DNA from: Erythrobacter sp. BLCC-B19
GTDB lineage: Bacteria; Pseudomonadota; Alphaproteobacteria; Sphingomonadales; Sphingomonadaceae
NCBI RefSeq assembly: GCF_028621955.1
Contig: NZ_CP117516.1
Location: forward strand, 3,494,001 to 3,558,000
DNA length: 64,000 bases
Direction of reading: 5' to 3'
Shown here in pieces: positions 1 to 8,784 of this stretch (within the stretch, counting starts at the first letter, position 1; every line of letters begins with the position of its first letter). The notes below the pieces were generated by a model that worked only from the letters and a program-made list of their open reading frames with translations, was not told where the DNA came from and ran no database searches. The position numbers and the translations under genes are program-made.

Positions 1-889
1 CGATCGGGAACGGGGTGCCGCCGACGATGCCGTAATTGTCGGTCAGACGGTAGGCCTCGCTCTGGGGCACCTGCATCCAGGTGCTGGTCATGCCGCAGGG
101 ATCGAAGATGCGCTGCTTGAGGAACGCCTCGAACGGCATTCCGCTGGCCACTTCGATCACCCGGCCGAGCAGGTCGATCGAGCAGGAATAGCTCCACTTG
201 GTCGCGGGCTGATACATCAGCGGCAGGGTGGCGAGCCGGTCGGCCCATTCGGCAAGTCCGGGCGCGGGCGTGACCGGCTCGATCCCCGGAATCGGCATCC
301 GGCTGACCCGGCCACCCACAAGGCCAAGCTCGTTATAGGCCTTCTGGAGCGGCCCCTTGCTAATGATCTGATAGCCGAGCCCCGATGTGTGGGTCAGCAG
401 CTGGCGGATCGTGATCGGCTGGTTGGCCGGCACGACATTGTCGAGCGGGCCTTCAGGATCAACCAGCACCTGCATATCGCGGAAGGCCGGCAGAATGTCG
501 GCGACCGGTTGATCAAGGCCCAGCTTGCCTTCCGAAATCAGGATCATCGTCGCCATGCCGGTGATCGGCTTGGACATCGAATAGATGCGGTAGAGCGAGT
601 TTTCGTCCACCGGCGTCGGCTTGGCGAGCGAGAGCGTGCCGCCGCCGACGGTATGGGCATGATCCTCCTGCCGCCAGCCGAAGGTGAGGAACAGGTTGGC
701 AAGCTTGCGCGTGCTGACATAGCGGTCCGCAAGCGCTGCGACCGCAGGCCAGTCCTCGGCGACATCATGGGCGAAGGCCATCCGCCCGAACGGCAGGCCG
801 GACAGCGCCGCGCCCCCCGCAAGCAGCGCGCTGGAGCGCAGCAGCGAACGGCGAGAGACGGCAGGGATGTTGAGGGGCTGTACGGACAT
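1..889 (-). CDS. Serine hydrolase, class C beta-lactamase/esterase family (C-terminus cut by window edge)
   Basis: A serine hydrolase of the beta-lactamase/penicillin-binding-like family, reading leftwards off the window, so only the first ~296 residues are present. The start is ATG at 889. The N-terminus has a twin-arginine type signal (SRRSLLRSSALL, residues 12-23) followed by an Ala/Gly/Leu-rich stretch, suggesting Tat export. The nucleophile motif SxxK is S104-M-S-K107. A Y-S-C-S tetrad at 234-237 fits the second (YxN/YxS) motif. The KTG-like third motif would lie beyond the edge. Such proteins are usually esterases or peptidases rather than true beta-lactamases, and the substrate cannot be read from sequence. 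It is divergent from the small membrane protein at 1001. Confidence 0.9.
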   Translation of the reverse strand, partial: MSVQPLNIPAVSRRSLLRSSALLAGGAALSGLPFGRMAFAHDVAEDWPAVAALADRYVSTRKLANLFLTFGWRQEDHAHTVGGGTLSLAKPTPVDENSLYRIYSMSKPITGMATMILISEGKLGLDQPVADILPAFRDMQVLVDPEGPLDNVVPANQPITIRQLLTHTSGLGYQIISKGPLQKAYNELGLVGGRVSRMPIPGIEPVTPAPGLAEWADRLATLPLMYQPATKWSYSCSIDLLGRVIEVASGMPFEAFLKQRIFDPCGMTSTWMQVPQSEAYRLTDNYGIVGGTPFPI

Positions 890-978
890 GAGCGCAGAAT
901 CTCCGTTGCTGCGGGGTCTGCGCGCCTGTCTGCGTCACGGCTGCGCAGGGGTCAATCGCCGAGACTTGCATTTGCAGG

Positions 979-1000
979 GTGTCTTGCACATATAAGACAC
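979..1000. promoter_or_regulatory. Inverted repeat (operator/promoter candidate) abutting a start codon
   Basis: A perfect 7-bp inverted repeat, GTGTCTT and AAGACAC separated by 8 nt, ends one base before the ATG at 1001. A TATAAG hexamer at 991-996 inside it looks like a -10 box. If it is one, the downstream transcript would be leaderless or nearly so. It lies in the 111-bp divergent gap between the serine hydrolase and the small membrane protein, so it could serve either gene. Confidence 0.4.
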
Positions 1001-1222
1001 ATGCTCAACGCGCTCGCCTATATCGTCGGCCTCATCAGCCTCGTCATTGTCATCCCGGCGCAAATTCCGCTGCTGGGCTGGGCCAACTGGTTTGCCCTGC
1101 CGCTGATCGTGACCGGCATCATTCTGGGCGCGCTGTCCTCGAAGGATGGCGGGCGCAATTTCTGCCTCGTGGTGCTGCTGATTGCGGGCGTGCGGCTGAC
1201 GCTGGGCGGCGGCCTGTTCTAA
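1001..1222 (+). CDS. Small integral membrane protein, 73 aa
   Basis: Two hydrophobic segments (about residues 5-45 together, including LISLVIVIPAQIPLLGW, and 56-72) with a short polar SSKDGGR loop. The start is taken at ATG 1001 because the translation is a sensible membrane protein from there. A longer upstream reading is Arg/Gln-rich and antisense to the hydrolase. No ribosome binding site is visible, which fits a leaderless message. The stop overlaps the stop of convergent mutY by 4 bp. I do not recognise the family and assign no function. Confidence 0.7.
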   Translation: MLNALAYIVGLISLVIVIPAQIPLLGWANWFALPLIVTGIILGALSSKDGGRNFCLVVLLIAGVRLTLGGGLF

Positions 1223-2265
1223 TCCACAGCCGCCTGCGCGAGCGCGGCGGCTTTGGCGAACAGCGTCGCCAGCCCTGCCTCGCCCAGCCTTGCGGTCGGC
1301 CACCACTGCCCCTCTCCGGGCGGATCGCCTGCGGCATCCAGCGCCACCACCTCAAGCGTCAGGCTGGCATGGGTAAAGCCATGCCGCACCGCACCCAGTG
1401 ACCGCCCCTCGCCCGCGACCGGCGGCGGGCCCGCACCATCCTGGCGCGCGGTCCAGCCATCATCCGGCAGCGCGCGCATCCCGCCGAGCATCCCGTCGGC
1501 CGGGCGGGTGACGAGCCACACCTCCGCCCCGCCGCCCCGCGTGATCCAGAAGGCCGTGCCGCGCCGTTCGGGCACCTGTTTCTTGGGCGGCTTGACCGGC
1601 AGGCGCTCGGGCTCGCCCTGCTTGCGGCCCGCGCACACCTCGGCCAGCGGGCACAGCAGGCAGCGCGGTGCCTTGCTGGTGCAGACATGGCTGCCCAGAT
1701 CCATCATCGCTTGGGCAAAATCGCCCCCGCGCGCGGCAGGCGTGATCGTGTCCGCTGCCGCGCGGATCGCCTTCCTCGCCTTGGGGAGCGGTTCTTCGAT
1801 GGCAAACAGCCGCGCCACCACCCGCTCGACATTGGCATCGACCACCACTGCGCGCTCGCCAAAGGCAATCGCGGCAATCGCCGCCGCGGTGTAATCGCCA
1901 AGTCCGGGGAGCGCGCGCAGTTCGGCCTCGGTGGAAGGAAACCCGCCGCGCGCCGCGACCACGCGCGCGCATTTCACGAGATTGCGGGCACGCGAATAGT
2001 AGCCCAGCCCCGCCCAAGCCGCCATGACATCATCATCGGATGCGGCAGCGAGCGCCTCGACCGTCGGCCATATGGACAGGAACTTCGCAAAATAGGGCTT
2101 CACCGCCGCCACGGTGGTCTGCTGGAGCATGACCTCGGATAGCCACACCCGGTAGGGCCAGGCCGGATCATCCGGCACCGCGCTGCCCGGAGGCGCACGC
2201 CACGGCAGATCGCGGGCGTTGCGGTCATACCAGCTGAGCAATTGTTCCGGGATACTGGCAGTCAC
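1219..2265 (-). CDS. mutY: A/G-specific adenine DNA glycosylase MutY
   Basis: Removes adenine mispaired with 8-oxoguanine in base excision repair. At 348 aa it has the usual family length. The catalytic Glu is E44 (LSEVMLQQT), the helix-hairpin-helix is LPGLGDY at 119-125, and the catalytic Asp is D143 (VVDANVER). The [4Fe-4S] ligands are C195, C202, C205 and C211, with the exact C-x6-C-x2-C-x5-C spacing. The C-terminal third is the NUDIX-like 8-oxoG recognition domain. It is divergent from the DUF721 gene with 29 bp between starts, an arrangement I know from other alphaproteobacteria. Confidence 0.97.
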   Translation of the reverse strand: MTASIPEQLLSWYDRNARDLPWRAPPGSAVPDDPAWPYRVWLSEVMLQQTTVAAVKPYFAKFLSIWPTVEALAAASDDDVMAAWAGLGYYSRARNLVKCARVVAARGGFPSTEAELRALPGLGDYTAAAIAAIAFGERAVVVDANVERVVARLFAIEEPLPKARKAIRAAADTITPAARGGDFAQAMMDLGSHVCTSKAPRCLLCPLAEVCAGRKQGEPERLPVKPPKKQVPERRGTAFWITRGGGAEVWLVTRPADGMLGGMRALPDDGWTARQDGAGPPPVAGEGRSLGAVRHGFTHASLTLEVVALDAAGDPPGEGQWWPTARLGEAGLATLFAKAAALAQAAVD

Positions 2266-2294
2266 GCGCCGCCTATGGCATGGGGCAGGCGATC

Positions 2295-2849
2295 ATGGGA
2301 AGCGACAAGAAACCTCCGGCCCCCAAGCCCGCGACGAAACCCTATGCCCGTCCGCGTGGGCAGGGTGCCAGGGCGATCGGCGATCTCATGCCCGAAATCG
2401 GCCGCACCGCCTTTCGCCGCTTCGGTTTCGTGCAAAGCTCGGTCGTCACCCGCTGGCCCGAGATCGTCGGCCCCAGCCATGCCCGCGTGTGCAGCCCCGA
2501 AGCGATCCGCTTTCCCCCCGGCGAGAAGGCCGAGGGCATCCTCGATCTGGTGGTGGTGCCGGCCCATGCGCCGCTGATCACCCAGGTGATCCCCGAAATC
2601 ATCGAGCGGGTGAACCGCTTCTTCGGCTACCGCGCCGTCGCGCGGGTCAAGCTGCGGCAAGGCGTCGTTCAGCCGCCGGCGGATAATCGTCCGGCCAAGC
2701 CGCCGCCCTCGCTGAAACCGATCCCGCTGGAATTGGGCGACAGCTTGCGCGATATCGGCGACCCGGAGCTTCGCACCGTGCTCGAATCGCTCGCGCGCAG
2801 CCTTTCCAACAGCGAACCTGTCACCCCACCGGACCAAGACCAGCCATGA
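2295..2849 (+). CDS. DUF721 domain protein (DciA-like)
   Basis: A 184-aa DUF721 protein. The family includes DciA, which helps load the replicative helicase DnaB in bacteria lacking DnaC; the role here is inferred from the family only. The core runs roughly from residue 25 (ARAIGDLMPEIGRTAFRRFG) to 125, with the typical VTRWPEIVG and VPEIIERVNRFFG-like elements. The N- and C-termini are Pro/Lys-rich and probably disordered. ATG 2295 is preferred over an in-frame ATG at 2280 because GGCAGG precedes it at usable spacing; 2280 has no Shine-Dalgarno. Its stop overlaps the next start (ATGA at 2846), so the pair is translationally coupled. Confidence 0.88.
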   Translation: MGSDKKPPAPKPATKPYARPRGQGARAIGDLMPEIGRTAFRRFGFVQSSVVTRWPEIVGPSHARVCSPEAIRFPPGEKAEGILDLVVVPAHAPLITQVIPEIIERVNRFFGYRAVARVKLRQGVVQPPADNRPAKPPPSLKPIPLELGDSLRDIGDPELRTVLESLARSLSNSEPVTPPDQDQP

Positions 2850-3610
2850 TCAAGCCGCTTCTCCTCTCTGCCGCCGCTGCCGCTCTGGCACTTGCGACCG
2901 GGCCCGTGCTGGCCGAACAGCAACCGGGCGCGCAGGACTTGTCGCGCCCCAAGAGCGCATTCGGCGCGCAGGACAATCCCGGCAACTGGCCCGCCACCAT
3001 CGTCCGCACGCCGCGCGGCCATCTGATCGGCAATCCCGAAGCCGAAACGCAGCTGATCGAGTTCATCAGCTACACCTGCCCGCACTGCTCCGATTTTGCC
3101 GCGCGCGGCGAGCCGGCGCTCGAGATCGTGCTGCTGAAGCCGGGCAAGATGAATGTCGAAGTGCGTCCCGTGATCCGCAACGAGATCGACACGATGGTCT
3201 CGCTGCTTGCCCAATGCGGTGATCCGGCCGGGTTCAAGGGGCGGCATCAGGCGCTGATGCTGTCGCAGGCGGACTGGCTCGGCAAGGCCCGCGCCGCGCC
3301 CGAAAGCCAGAAGGCGATCTGGTTGCGCGGTGACAAGGCCGGGCGCACCAATGCGGCCAACGCGCTGGGCCTCATCGCCATGCTCGCGCAGCGCGGGCAG
3401 GCCGTGGCCGAGCTCGACGCCTGCGTCGCCGACGATGCCGCCGCCGCCGCACTGCGGGACAACAGCAAGGCCGACTACGACGATTTCGGCGTCCCGGGCA
3501 CGCCCAGCTTCGCCCTCGACGGCAAGCTGGTGCCTGAGGTGTTCACCTGGGAGGGGCTCTATCCGGTGCTTTCGGCCCACTTCAGCGCCGCATCCGCCCC
3601 TTCGGGCTGA
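2846..3610 (+). CDS. Periplasmic DsbA-family thiol:disulfide oxidoreductase
   Basis: A thioredoxin-fold protein of 254 aa with a cleavable signal peptide (hydrophobic 5-20, probable cleavage after VLA at 23). The redox site is C78-P-H-C81, preceded by LIEFISYT, as in DsbA/BdbD-like proteins. A cis-Pro element appears as VPGTPSF near residue 220. It likely acts in the periplasm on disulfide formation or isomerisation. It overlaps the DUF721 stop by 4 nt and is followed 98 bp later by a second, diverged copy of the same fold, suggesting a duplicated pair with distinct partners. Confidence 0.9.
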   Translation: MIKPLLLSAAAAALALATGPVLAEQQPGAQDLSRPKSAFGAQDNPGNWPATIVRTPRGHLIGNPEAETQLIEFISYTCPHCSDFAARGEPALEIVLLKPGKMNVEVRPVIRNEIDTMVSLLAQCGDPAGFKGRHQALMLSQADWLGKARAAPESQKAIWLRGDKAGRTNAANALGLIAMLAQRGQAVAELDACVADDAAAAALRDNSKADYDDFGVPGTPSFALDGKLVPEVFTWEGLYPVLSAHFSAASAPSG

Positions 3611-3708
3611 CCTGGCCGATTGTTCACAGTCCCTTTGCCCGCACGCTTGCTGCACGGGTGCGTCAGGGGCTATTCCTTGTCCCTTCACTCCCTGAGGATC
3701 CATCGACA

Positions 3709-4455
3709 ATGACTGTCTCGCGCCTGTTCTCGCTTCCCCTGCTGGCTCTTGCTCCGCTGCTGCTGGCCGCGTGCGGGGATGAAGCCGTCACCGGCGATGT
3801 CGCCAATGGCGAGCCGCTGCCGGTGGTCGCTGCGCCTGCGGGATCAAGCTGGGCGCAGAAGGTGACCGTCACCGATGAGGGCGGCTATCTGATCGGCAAC
3901 CCCGATGCCCCGCTCAAGCTGGTCGAATATGGCTCGCTCACCTGTCCGGGTTGCGCCGCCTTTGCGGGCGAGGCAATGGAGCCGCTGATGGCGAACTACG
4001 TCAACTCGGGCCGCGTCAGCTTCGAATTCCGCAGCTTCCTCATTCACGGCCCGATCGACCTTGCGCTGACCCGCCTGATCGGCTGCTCCACCCCCGAAGC
4101 CGCGCTGCCGCTGGCCGATCAGGTGTGGGCGAACCTTGCCGACATCCAGATGCGCCAGCAGGCCGCCCAGCCCGCGCTCGCCAGCATCAACAGCCTGCCG
4201 GAAAACCAGCGCTTCGTGAAGTTTGCCGAAGTGCTCGGCTTCTACGAATTCTTCGCCGCGCGCGGGATCAGCGAAGATCAGGCGCGCACCTGCATGGCTG
4301 ACTTTGCCGCGCTCGAAAAGCTCGACAAGCATTCCACCGGCTATGCCAATGACGGGATCAGCGGCACGCCGACCTTCGTGCTCAACGGCAACAAGCTGAA
4401 CGCGGGCAGCTGGGCACAGCTCGAACCCCTGCTCAAGCGCGCCGGCGCGCGCTGA
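3709..4455 (+). CDS. DsbA-family thiol:disulfide oxidoreductase, predicted lipoprotein
   Basis: A 248-aa second DsbA-like protein. ATG 3709 is chosen because it gives a compact signal peptide ending in a lipobox (LLAA then C22), so the protein is probably lipid-anchored. The open frame extends upstream to 3658 but without a signal. The redox motif is C79-P-G-C82, and the cis-Pro element is SGTPTFVLNG. Compared with the preceding paralogue it has CPGC instead of CPHC, which would shift redox potential and perhaps role. It ends 10 bp before smc, suggesting co-transcription. Confidence 0.88.
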   Translation: MTVSRLFSLPLLALAPLLLAACGDEAVTGDVANGEPLPVVAAPAGSSWAQKVTVTDEGGYLIGNPDAPLKLVEYGSLTCPGCAAFAGEAMEPLMANYVNSGRVSFEFRSFLIHGPIDLALTRLIGCSTPEAALPLADQVWANLADIQMRQQAAQPALASINSLPENQRFVKFAEVLGFYEFFAARGISEDQARTCMADFAALEKLDKHSTGYANDGISGTPTFVLNGNKLNAGSWAQLEPLLKRAGAR

Positions 4456-4465
4456 CCGCGCAACG

Positions 4466-7400
4466 ATGCAGATCCACCGGCTCAAGCTCAGCGGTTTCAA
4501 GAGCTTCGTCGAGCCGGCGGAACTGCGCATCGAGCCGGGGCTGACCGGCGTCGTCGGCCCCAACGGCTGCGGCAAATCCAACCTGCTCGAAGCGATCCGC
4601 TGGGTCATGGGGGAAACCTCGGCCAAGTCGATGCGATCGGGCGGGATGGAGGACGTGATCTTCGCGGGCACCTCCACGCGGCCCCCGCGCGATTTCGCCG
4701 AAGTGGTGCTGCACGCGAGCGATGATGCCGGGGACGAGCTGGTCGTCACCCGCCGGATCGAACGCGGCGCGGGCAGCGCCTACCGCGTCAATGGCCGCGA
4801 TGTGCGCGCCAAGGACGTCGCCCTCACCTTCGCCGATGCCGCCACCGGCGCCCATTCGCCCGCGCTGGTCAGTCAGGGCAAGATCGCGCAGGTGATCGCC
4901 GCCAAGCCCGCCGAACGCCGCGCGATGCTGGAAGAAGCCGCCGGGATAGCGGGGCTGCACGTGCGCCGCCGCGATGCCGAAAGCAAGCTGCGGGGGGCCG
5001 AGGCGAACCTCGCGCGGCTCGAAGACCTGATGGCCGGGCTTGACGCGCAGATCGCCTCGCTCAAGCGGCAGGCTAAGCAGGCCGAGCGCTATACCGAACT
5101 CACGAACCGCATCCAGGCCGCCGAAGCGCGCCTGCTGTTCGCCCGCTGGCGCGAAGCCGCCGCCGCCGCCAAGGCCGCGCGCGCGGCGGCAGAGGATGCA
5201 GAAACCAAGGTTGGACAGGCGCAAAAGCTGGTAGAAATCGCGCAAAAGCAGCAAGCCGAGGCCGCACAGGCCCTCGCCGATGCGCGCGACGAACTCGCCG
5301 ATCGCCGCGATGATGCCAGCGCCCACGGGCACCGCATGGCAGCCCTTGCGGAAAAGCTCGATGCCGCCGAAACCCGGCTGCGCGATCTGGAGCGCCAGCG
5401 CAAAAGGCTCGAAGAAGACCGCTCCGATGCCGACCGCCTCACCAATGCCGCGGTCGAAGCTTTGGCGCGGCTCACGACAGAGCTTGCCGCCAGCCGCGAA
5501 GCCGCCGCCGCTGCCGAAGCCGCGCGTCCGCTGCTCGCCGAAAAGGCCGAGGACAAGGAACGCGCCAGCCGCGCCGCCGAACTCGCGCTTGCCAAGGCCA
5601 CCGCCGATCAAGCCGGGGTCGAGGCGGAGTGGCGGGTGGCCGAAGCCGCTCTCGATCAGGCCAAGGCCCGCCTCGCCCGGATCGAAAGCGAGGCTGCACG
5701 CATCGCCCGCACCCGCGCCGAGCTTGAAGCCGCAGGCGATCCCGAGGCCGATGTCATCGCCGCCCGCGAGGCTGCCGATGGGGCGGCGGATGATCTGGCC
5801 CGCCTGCGCACAAAGCTGGCTCAAGATCAGGCGCGCAAGGCCGACCTGCAATCCCGCCGCGACGACGTGGCAAGCCAGCTCGCCGCCGCCCGCGCCGAAC
5901 TCGCCGGGGTCGAGCGCGAGCATACCGCGCTCGCCCGTGACCGCGAGGCGCGTGCCAAGCGTGAAGCCGGACGGCTAGGCATGGCAACCCCGCTCGACCG
6001 CGTGACCGTTGCCCCAGGCTATGAACGCGCGCTCGCCGCAGTGCTGGGGCGCGACGGGAAATCGCCGCTCGGCGCACCTGCAGGAACGCCCGACGGGCGC
6101 TTCTGGACGGGAGCAGCGGCACCCGCACCAGTGGCGGACAGCCTTGCCAAGCGCCTCTCGCAATGCCCCGATGAACTCGCGGCACGCCTCGCGCTGGTGC
6201 ATTGCGTGGACGCGGATGATGGCCGCGCGCTCGCTCCCGGCGAATGGCTCGTCACCCGCGCCGGGCACTTGCGCCGCTGGGACGGCTTTGTCGCGCGCGG
6301 CGAAGGCGCGGCGGAAGCCGCGCAGCTTGAAGCCGCCAACCGCTTTGCCGAACTGGACGCCGCCCTCCCCCCCCTGCGCGCCGCCGCCGCCGCCGCCGAG
6401 GCCGAGGACAAGGCGGTGCGCGACGAACTCGCCAGCCTCCAGACCGCCCTCATCGCGCAGGAGCGCGCCATCGCCGGCGCGATCGAGGCCGAGCGACAGG
6501 CGCTGCGCAAGCTCGATCAGGCCGAAGCCGCCAAGGAACGCCTCGCCGCGCGCCTCGCCGAACTCGCCGCCAGCGCCAGCGACATCGACGCCCAGATCGC
6601 CGCCGCCCGCGCCGAGGTCGAAACCGCCCGCGAAGCCTGCGCTCGCCTGCCCGCCAAGGACGCCGGACGCGCCGCTCTGGAAGCCGCGCAGGCGAAGAAC
6701 ACCGCCGCCCGCGCCGCCGTGCAGGCCGCACTGGCTGATCTTGCCGCGCAGGATCAGGCGCTCGCCGTCGCGCGCGAGCGGCTGGCGGCGCAGCAGGCCG
6801 ACCATGCCGGATGGCAGGCGCGCTCCTCCGATGCCGAGCGGCGCATGGCCGAGACCACCCGGCGCCTCGCCGAAATCGCCGAGGAACACGCGGTTCACGC
6901 CGCCAAGCCTGCCGCGCTCACCGCCGAGATCGAAGCGGGCGAGGCGACCCGCACCCGCCTCGCCGCCGAGCTCGCCGAAGCCGATGCGGCAATGCGCGAG
7001 GCCGAGGCGCGCAGCCGCTCCGCCGACACCGCGCTCTCGCAGGCAACCGAGGTGCTGGCCCAGGCCCGCGAAGCCCGCGCCAGCCTCACCGCGCGCGCCG
7101 AGAACGAGGAACTGCGCCGCGCCGAAATGGCCCGCATCTCGGGCGAACGCTTCCAGTGCCCCCCGCCCCTGCTCGGCTCCCGCTTCGGGTTCGACGAGAA
7201 CGACCTTGCGCCCGCCGCCGAGGAATCCGCCGAGCTGGAAAAACTCACCGCCGCGCGCGAACGGATTGGCCCGGTCAACCTTGTGGCCGCTGACGAACTC
7301 GCCCGGATCGAGACCGAACATGGCACCAGCGCCGAGGAACAGGCCGAGCTGGTCGAAGCCATCGCGCGGCTGCGCGGCTCGATCGGCAGCCTCAACCGCG

Positions 7401-7888
7401 AGGGCCGCGAGCGGCTGCGCGCGGCGTTCGAGGCAGTCGACGGCCATTTCCGGGTGCTGTTCACCCGGTTGTTCGAGGGCGGGCAGGCGCACCTTGCGCT
7501 GGTCGATTCGGACGATCCGCTGGAGGCAGGACTGGAGATTTACGCCCAGCCGCCCGGCAAGCGGCTGCAATCGCTCTCGCTGCTGTCAGGCGGCGAACAG
7601 GCGCTCACGGCAACCGCGCTGATCTTCGCGCTGTTCCTCACCAACCCCGCCCCGATCTGCGTCCTCGACGAAGTCGACGCGCCGCTCGACGATGCCAACG
7701 TCGAACGCTTCTGCGACCTGCTCGAATCGATGGTCGCCACCACCACCACCCGCTACCTCATCGTCACCCACAACGCGGTGACAATGAGCCGGATGCACCG
7801 CTTGTTCGGGGTGACAATGGCGGAAAAGGGCGTCTCGCGCCTGGTCAGCGTCGATCTGGGAGAAGCCGCGCTGCTGGCGGCGGAATAA
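4466..7888 (+). CDS. smc: Chromosome partition protein SMC
   Basis: Condensin ATPase of 1140 aa that organises and segregates the chromosome with ScpAB. Walker A is GPNGCGKS at residues 31-38. The middle is two long Ala/Glu/Arg-rich coiled coils flanking a hinge (about 500-620). The ABC signature LSGGEQ starts at 1040, and Walker B CVLDEVD is at about 1065-1071. ATG 4466 gives the canonical MQIHRLKLSGFKSF start. It is the last gene of a plus-strand run and ends 4 bp before the convergent MerR gene. A perfect parS site lies in the same window at 34453, relevant because ParB loads SMC at parS. Confidence 0.98.
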   Translation: MQIHRLKLSGFKSFVEPAELRIEPGLTGVVGPNGCGKSNLLEAIRWVMGETSAKSMRSGGMEDVIFAGTSTRPPRDFAEVVLHASDDAGDELVVTRRIERGAGSAYRVNGRDVRAKDVALTFADAATGAHSPALVSQGKIAQVIAAKPAERRAMLEEAAGIAGLHVRRRDAESKLRGAEANLARLEDLMAGLDAQIASLKRQAKQAERYTELTNRIQAAEARLLFARWREAAAAAKAARAAAEDAETKVGQAQKLVEIAQKQQAEAAQALADARDELADRRDDASAHGHRMAALAEKLDAAETRLRDLERQRKRLEEDRSDADRLTNAAVEALARLTTELAASREAAAAAEAARPLLAEKAEDKERASRAAELALAKATADQAGVEAEWRVAEAALDQAKARLARIESEAARIARTRAELEAAGDPEADVIAAREAADGAADDLARLRTKLAQDQARKADLQSRRDDVASQLAAARAELAGVEREHTALARDREARAKREAGRLGMATPLDRVTVAPGYERALAAVLGRDGKSPLGAPAGTPDGRFWTGAAAPAPVADSLAKRLSQCPDELAARLALVHCVDADDGRALAPGEWLVTRAGHLRRWDGFVARGEGAAEAAQLEAANRFAELDAALPPLRAAAAAAEAEDKAVRDELASLQTALIAQERAIAGAIEAERQALRKLDQAEAAKERLAARLAELAASASDIDAQIAAARAEVETAREACARLPAKDAGRAALEAAQAKNTAARAAVQAALADLAAQDQALAVARERLAAQQADHAGWQARSSDAERRMAETTRRLAEIAEEHAVHAAKPAALTAEIEAGEATRTRLAAELAEADAAMREAEARSRSADTALSQATEVLAQAREARASLTARAENEELRRAEMARISGERFQCPPPLLGSRFGFDENDLAPAAEESAELEKLTAARERIGPVNLVAADELARIETEHGTSAEEQAELVEAIARLRGSIGSLNREGRERLRAAFEAVDGHFRVLFTRLFEGGQAHLALVDSDDPLEAGLEIYAQPPGKRLQSLSLLSGGEQALTATALIFALFLTNPAPICVLDEVDAPLDDANVERFCDLLESMVATTTTRYLIVTHNAVTMSRMHRLFGVTMAEKGVSRLVSVDLGEAALLAAE

Positions 7889-7892
7889 GGCC

Positions 7893-8324
7893 TCAGGCCT
7901 CCAGCGCCGCCGCGAGCCTTGCGCGCACCGCCTTCAGCCCGGCGATGATTTCGGGCAGATCCGGCCCCTCGCTCACCACCAGCCGCACGCCCGGGCCTTC
8001 GGCGTCGCCCGCATCGGCGCGGCGGTCGCCCGAGCGGCGTTCGTCCTTGCGGCGGTCGAGATCGGACTTGCCCGAGGAGCGCAGCACCGCTTCGGCTCCC
8101 TTGAGGGTATAGCCTTCGCGGTTGATCAGGCGGTCGATGGTCTTGACCAGTGCGACATCGGCAGGGCGGTAATAGCGCCGCCCGCCGCTGCGCTTGAGTG
8201 GCTTCAAGAGCGGGAATTGCGCTTCCCAATAGCGCAACACGTGCGGTTTGATGCCCAGCGCTTCGCTGACTTCGCCGATGGTGCGCAGTGCGCCCTCGTC
8301 CTTGCCGTCATCGAAACCGGTCAT
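7893..8324 (-). CDS. MerR-family transcriptional regulator
   Basis: A 143-aa regulator with an N-terminal MerR winged helix-turn-helix (residues ~14-85: [19 protein letters not shown], then [11 protein letters not shown]). The C-terminal tail is charged and short, with no Cys cluster for metal sensing. ATG 8324 is chosen over an in-frame TTG at 8327 because GAGG lies at good spacing. It sits immediately downstream of ihfA in the rpmF-plsX-fabH-ihfA order, a position where alphaproteobacteria commonly carry such a gene. The ligand is unknown. Confidence 0.9.
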   Translation of the reverse strand: MTGFDDGKDEGALRTIGEVSEALGIKPHVLRYWEAQFPLLKPLKRSGGRRYYRPADVALVKTIDRLINREGYTLKGAEAVLRSSGKSDLDRRKDERRSGDRRADAGDAEGPGVRLVVSEGPDLPEIIAGLKAVRARLAAALEA

Positions 8325-8344
8325 CAAACCTCACCTGTGTCAGA

Positions 8345-8644
8345 TCAACCCTTGGCGATCCGTTCCTTGAGCAGCTGGCTTGCGCGGAAGGTCATCACCC
8401 GGCGCGGCGTGATCGGCACTTCGATCCCGGTCTTGGGATTGCGGCCGATCCGTTCATTCTTGTCGCGCAGCACGAAGCTGCCGAAGCCCGAAATCTTGAC
8501 GTTCTCACCCTTGGCGAGCGCATCGCTCATCTTGGCGAGGATCGCCTCGACCAGATCGAGCGACTCGGCGCGGCTGAAACCCATCTTGCGGTTGATGGTT
8601 TCCGCCAGATCGGCGCGAGTTAGAGTGCCAACCGAACGCATCAT
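8345..8644 (-). CDS. ihfA: Integration host factor subunit alpha
   Basis: A DNA-bending HU/IHF-family protein of 99 aa, the normal size. It has the family pattern: an N-terminal helical pair ([20 protein letters not shown]), then KISGFGSF, then the DNA-intercalating arm with GRNPKTG at residues 67-73. It would pair with IhfB, encoded elsewhere, for recombination, replication and promoter architecture. A strong AAGGGGAA precedes ATG 8644. The MerR gene follows after 20 bp. The genes are probably co-transcribed from fabH or from a promoter in the 140-bp gap to fabH. Confidence 0.96.
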   Translation of the reverse strand: MMRSVGTLTRADLAETINRKMGFSRAESLDLVEAILAKMSDALAKGENVKISGFGSFVLRDKNERIGRNPKTGIEVPITPRRVMTFRASQLLKERIAKG

Positions 8645-8784
8645 GCGAGTTCCCCTTCACGGCGCGACCCGAAAGAAGGCCTGCACATTACGATTTTCCG
8701 GCGCTTTTGCAATGCGATGCTGCACGCTTTTAGAGGTTTTCAGCAATTGTGTTAGCAGGCAGCGGGCGCTTGGCCCGGTGCAGC

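Noticed and set aside
979-1000. PpsR-type TGT-N12-ACA photosynthesis operator
   Set aside because: The TGT and ACA of this repeat are 14, not 12, bases apart, and no photosynthesis genes are present.
4433-7570. Long minus-strand frames across smc
   Set aside because: Mirror frames of the Ala/Glu/Arg-rich SMC coiled coils; low-complexity Gly/Ala translations without a recognisable fold.
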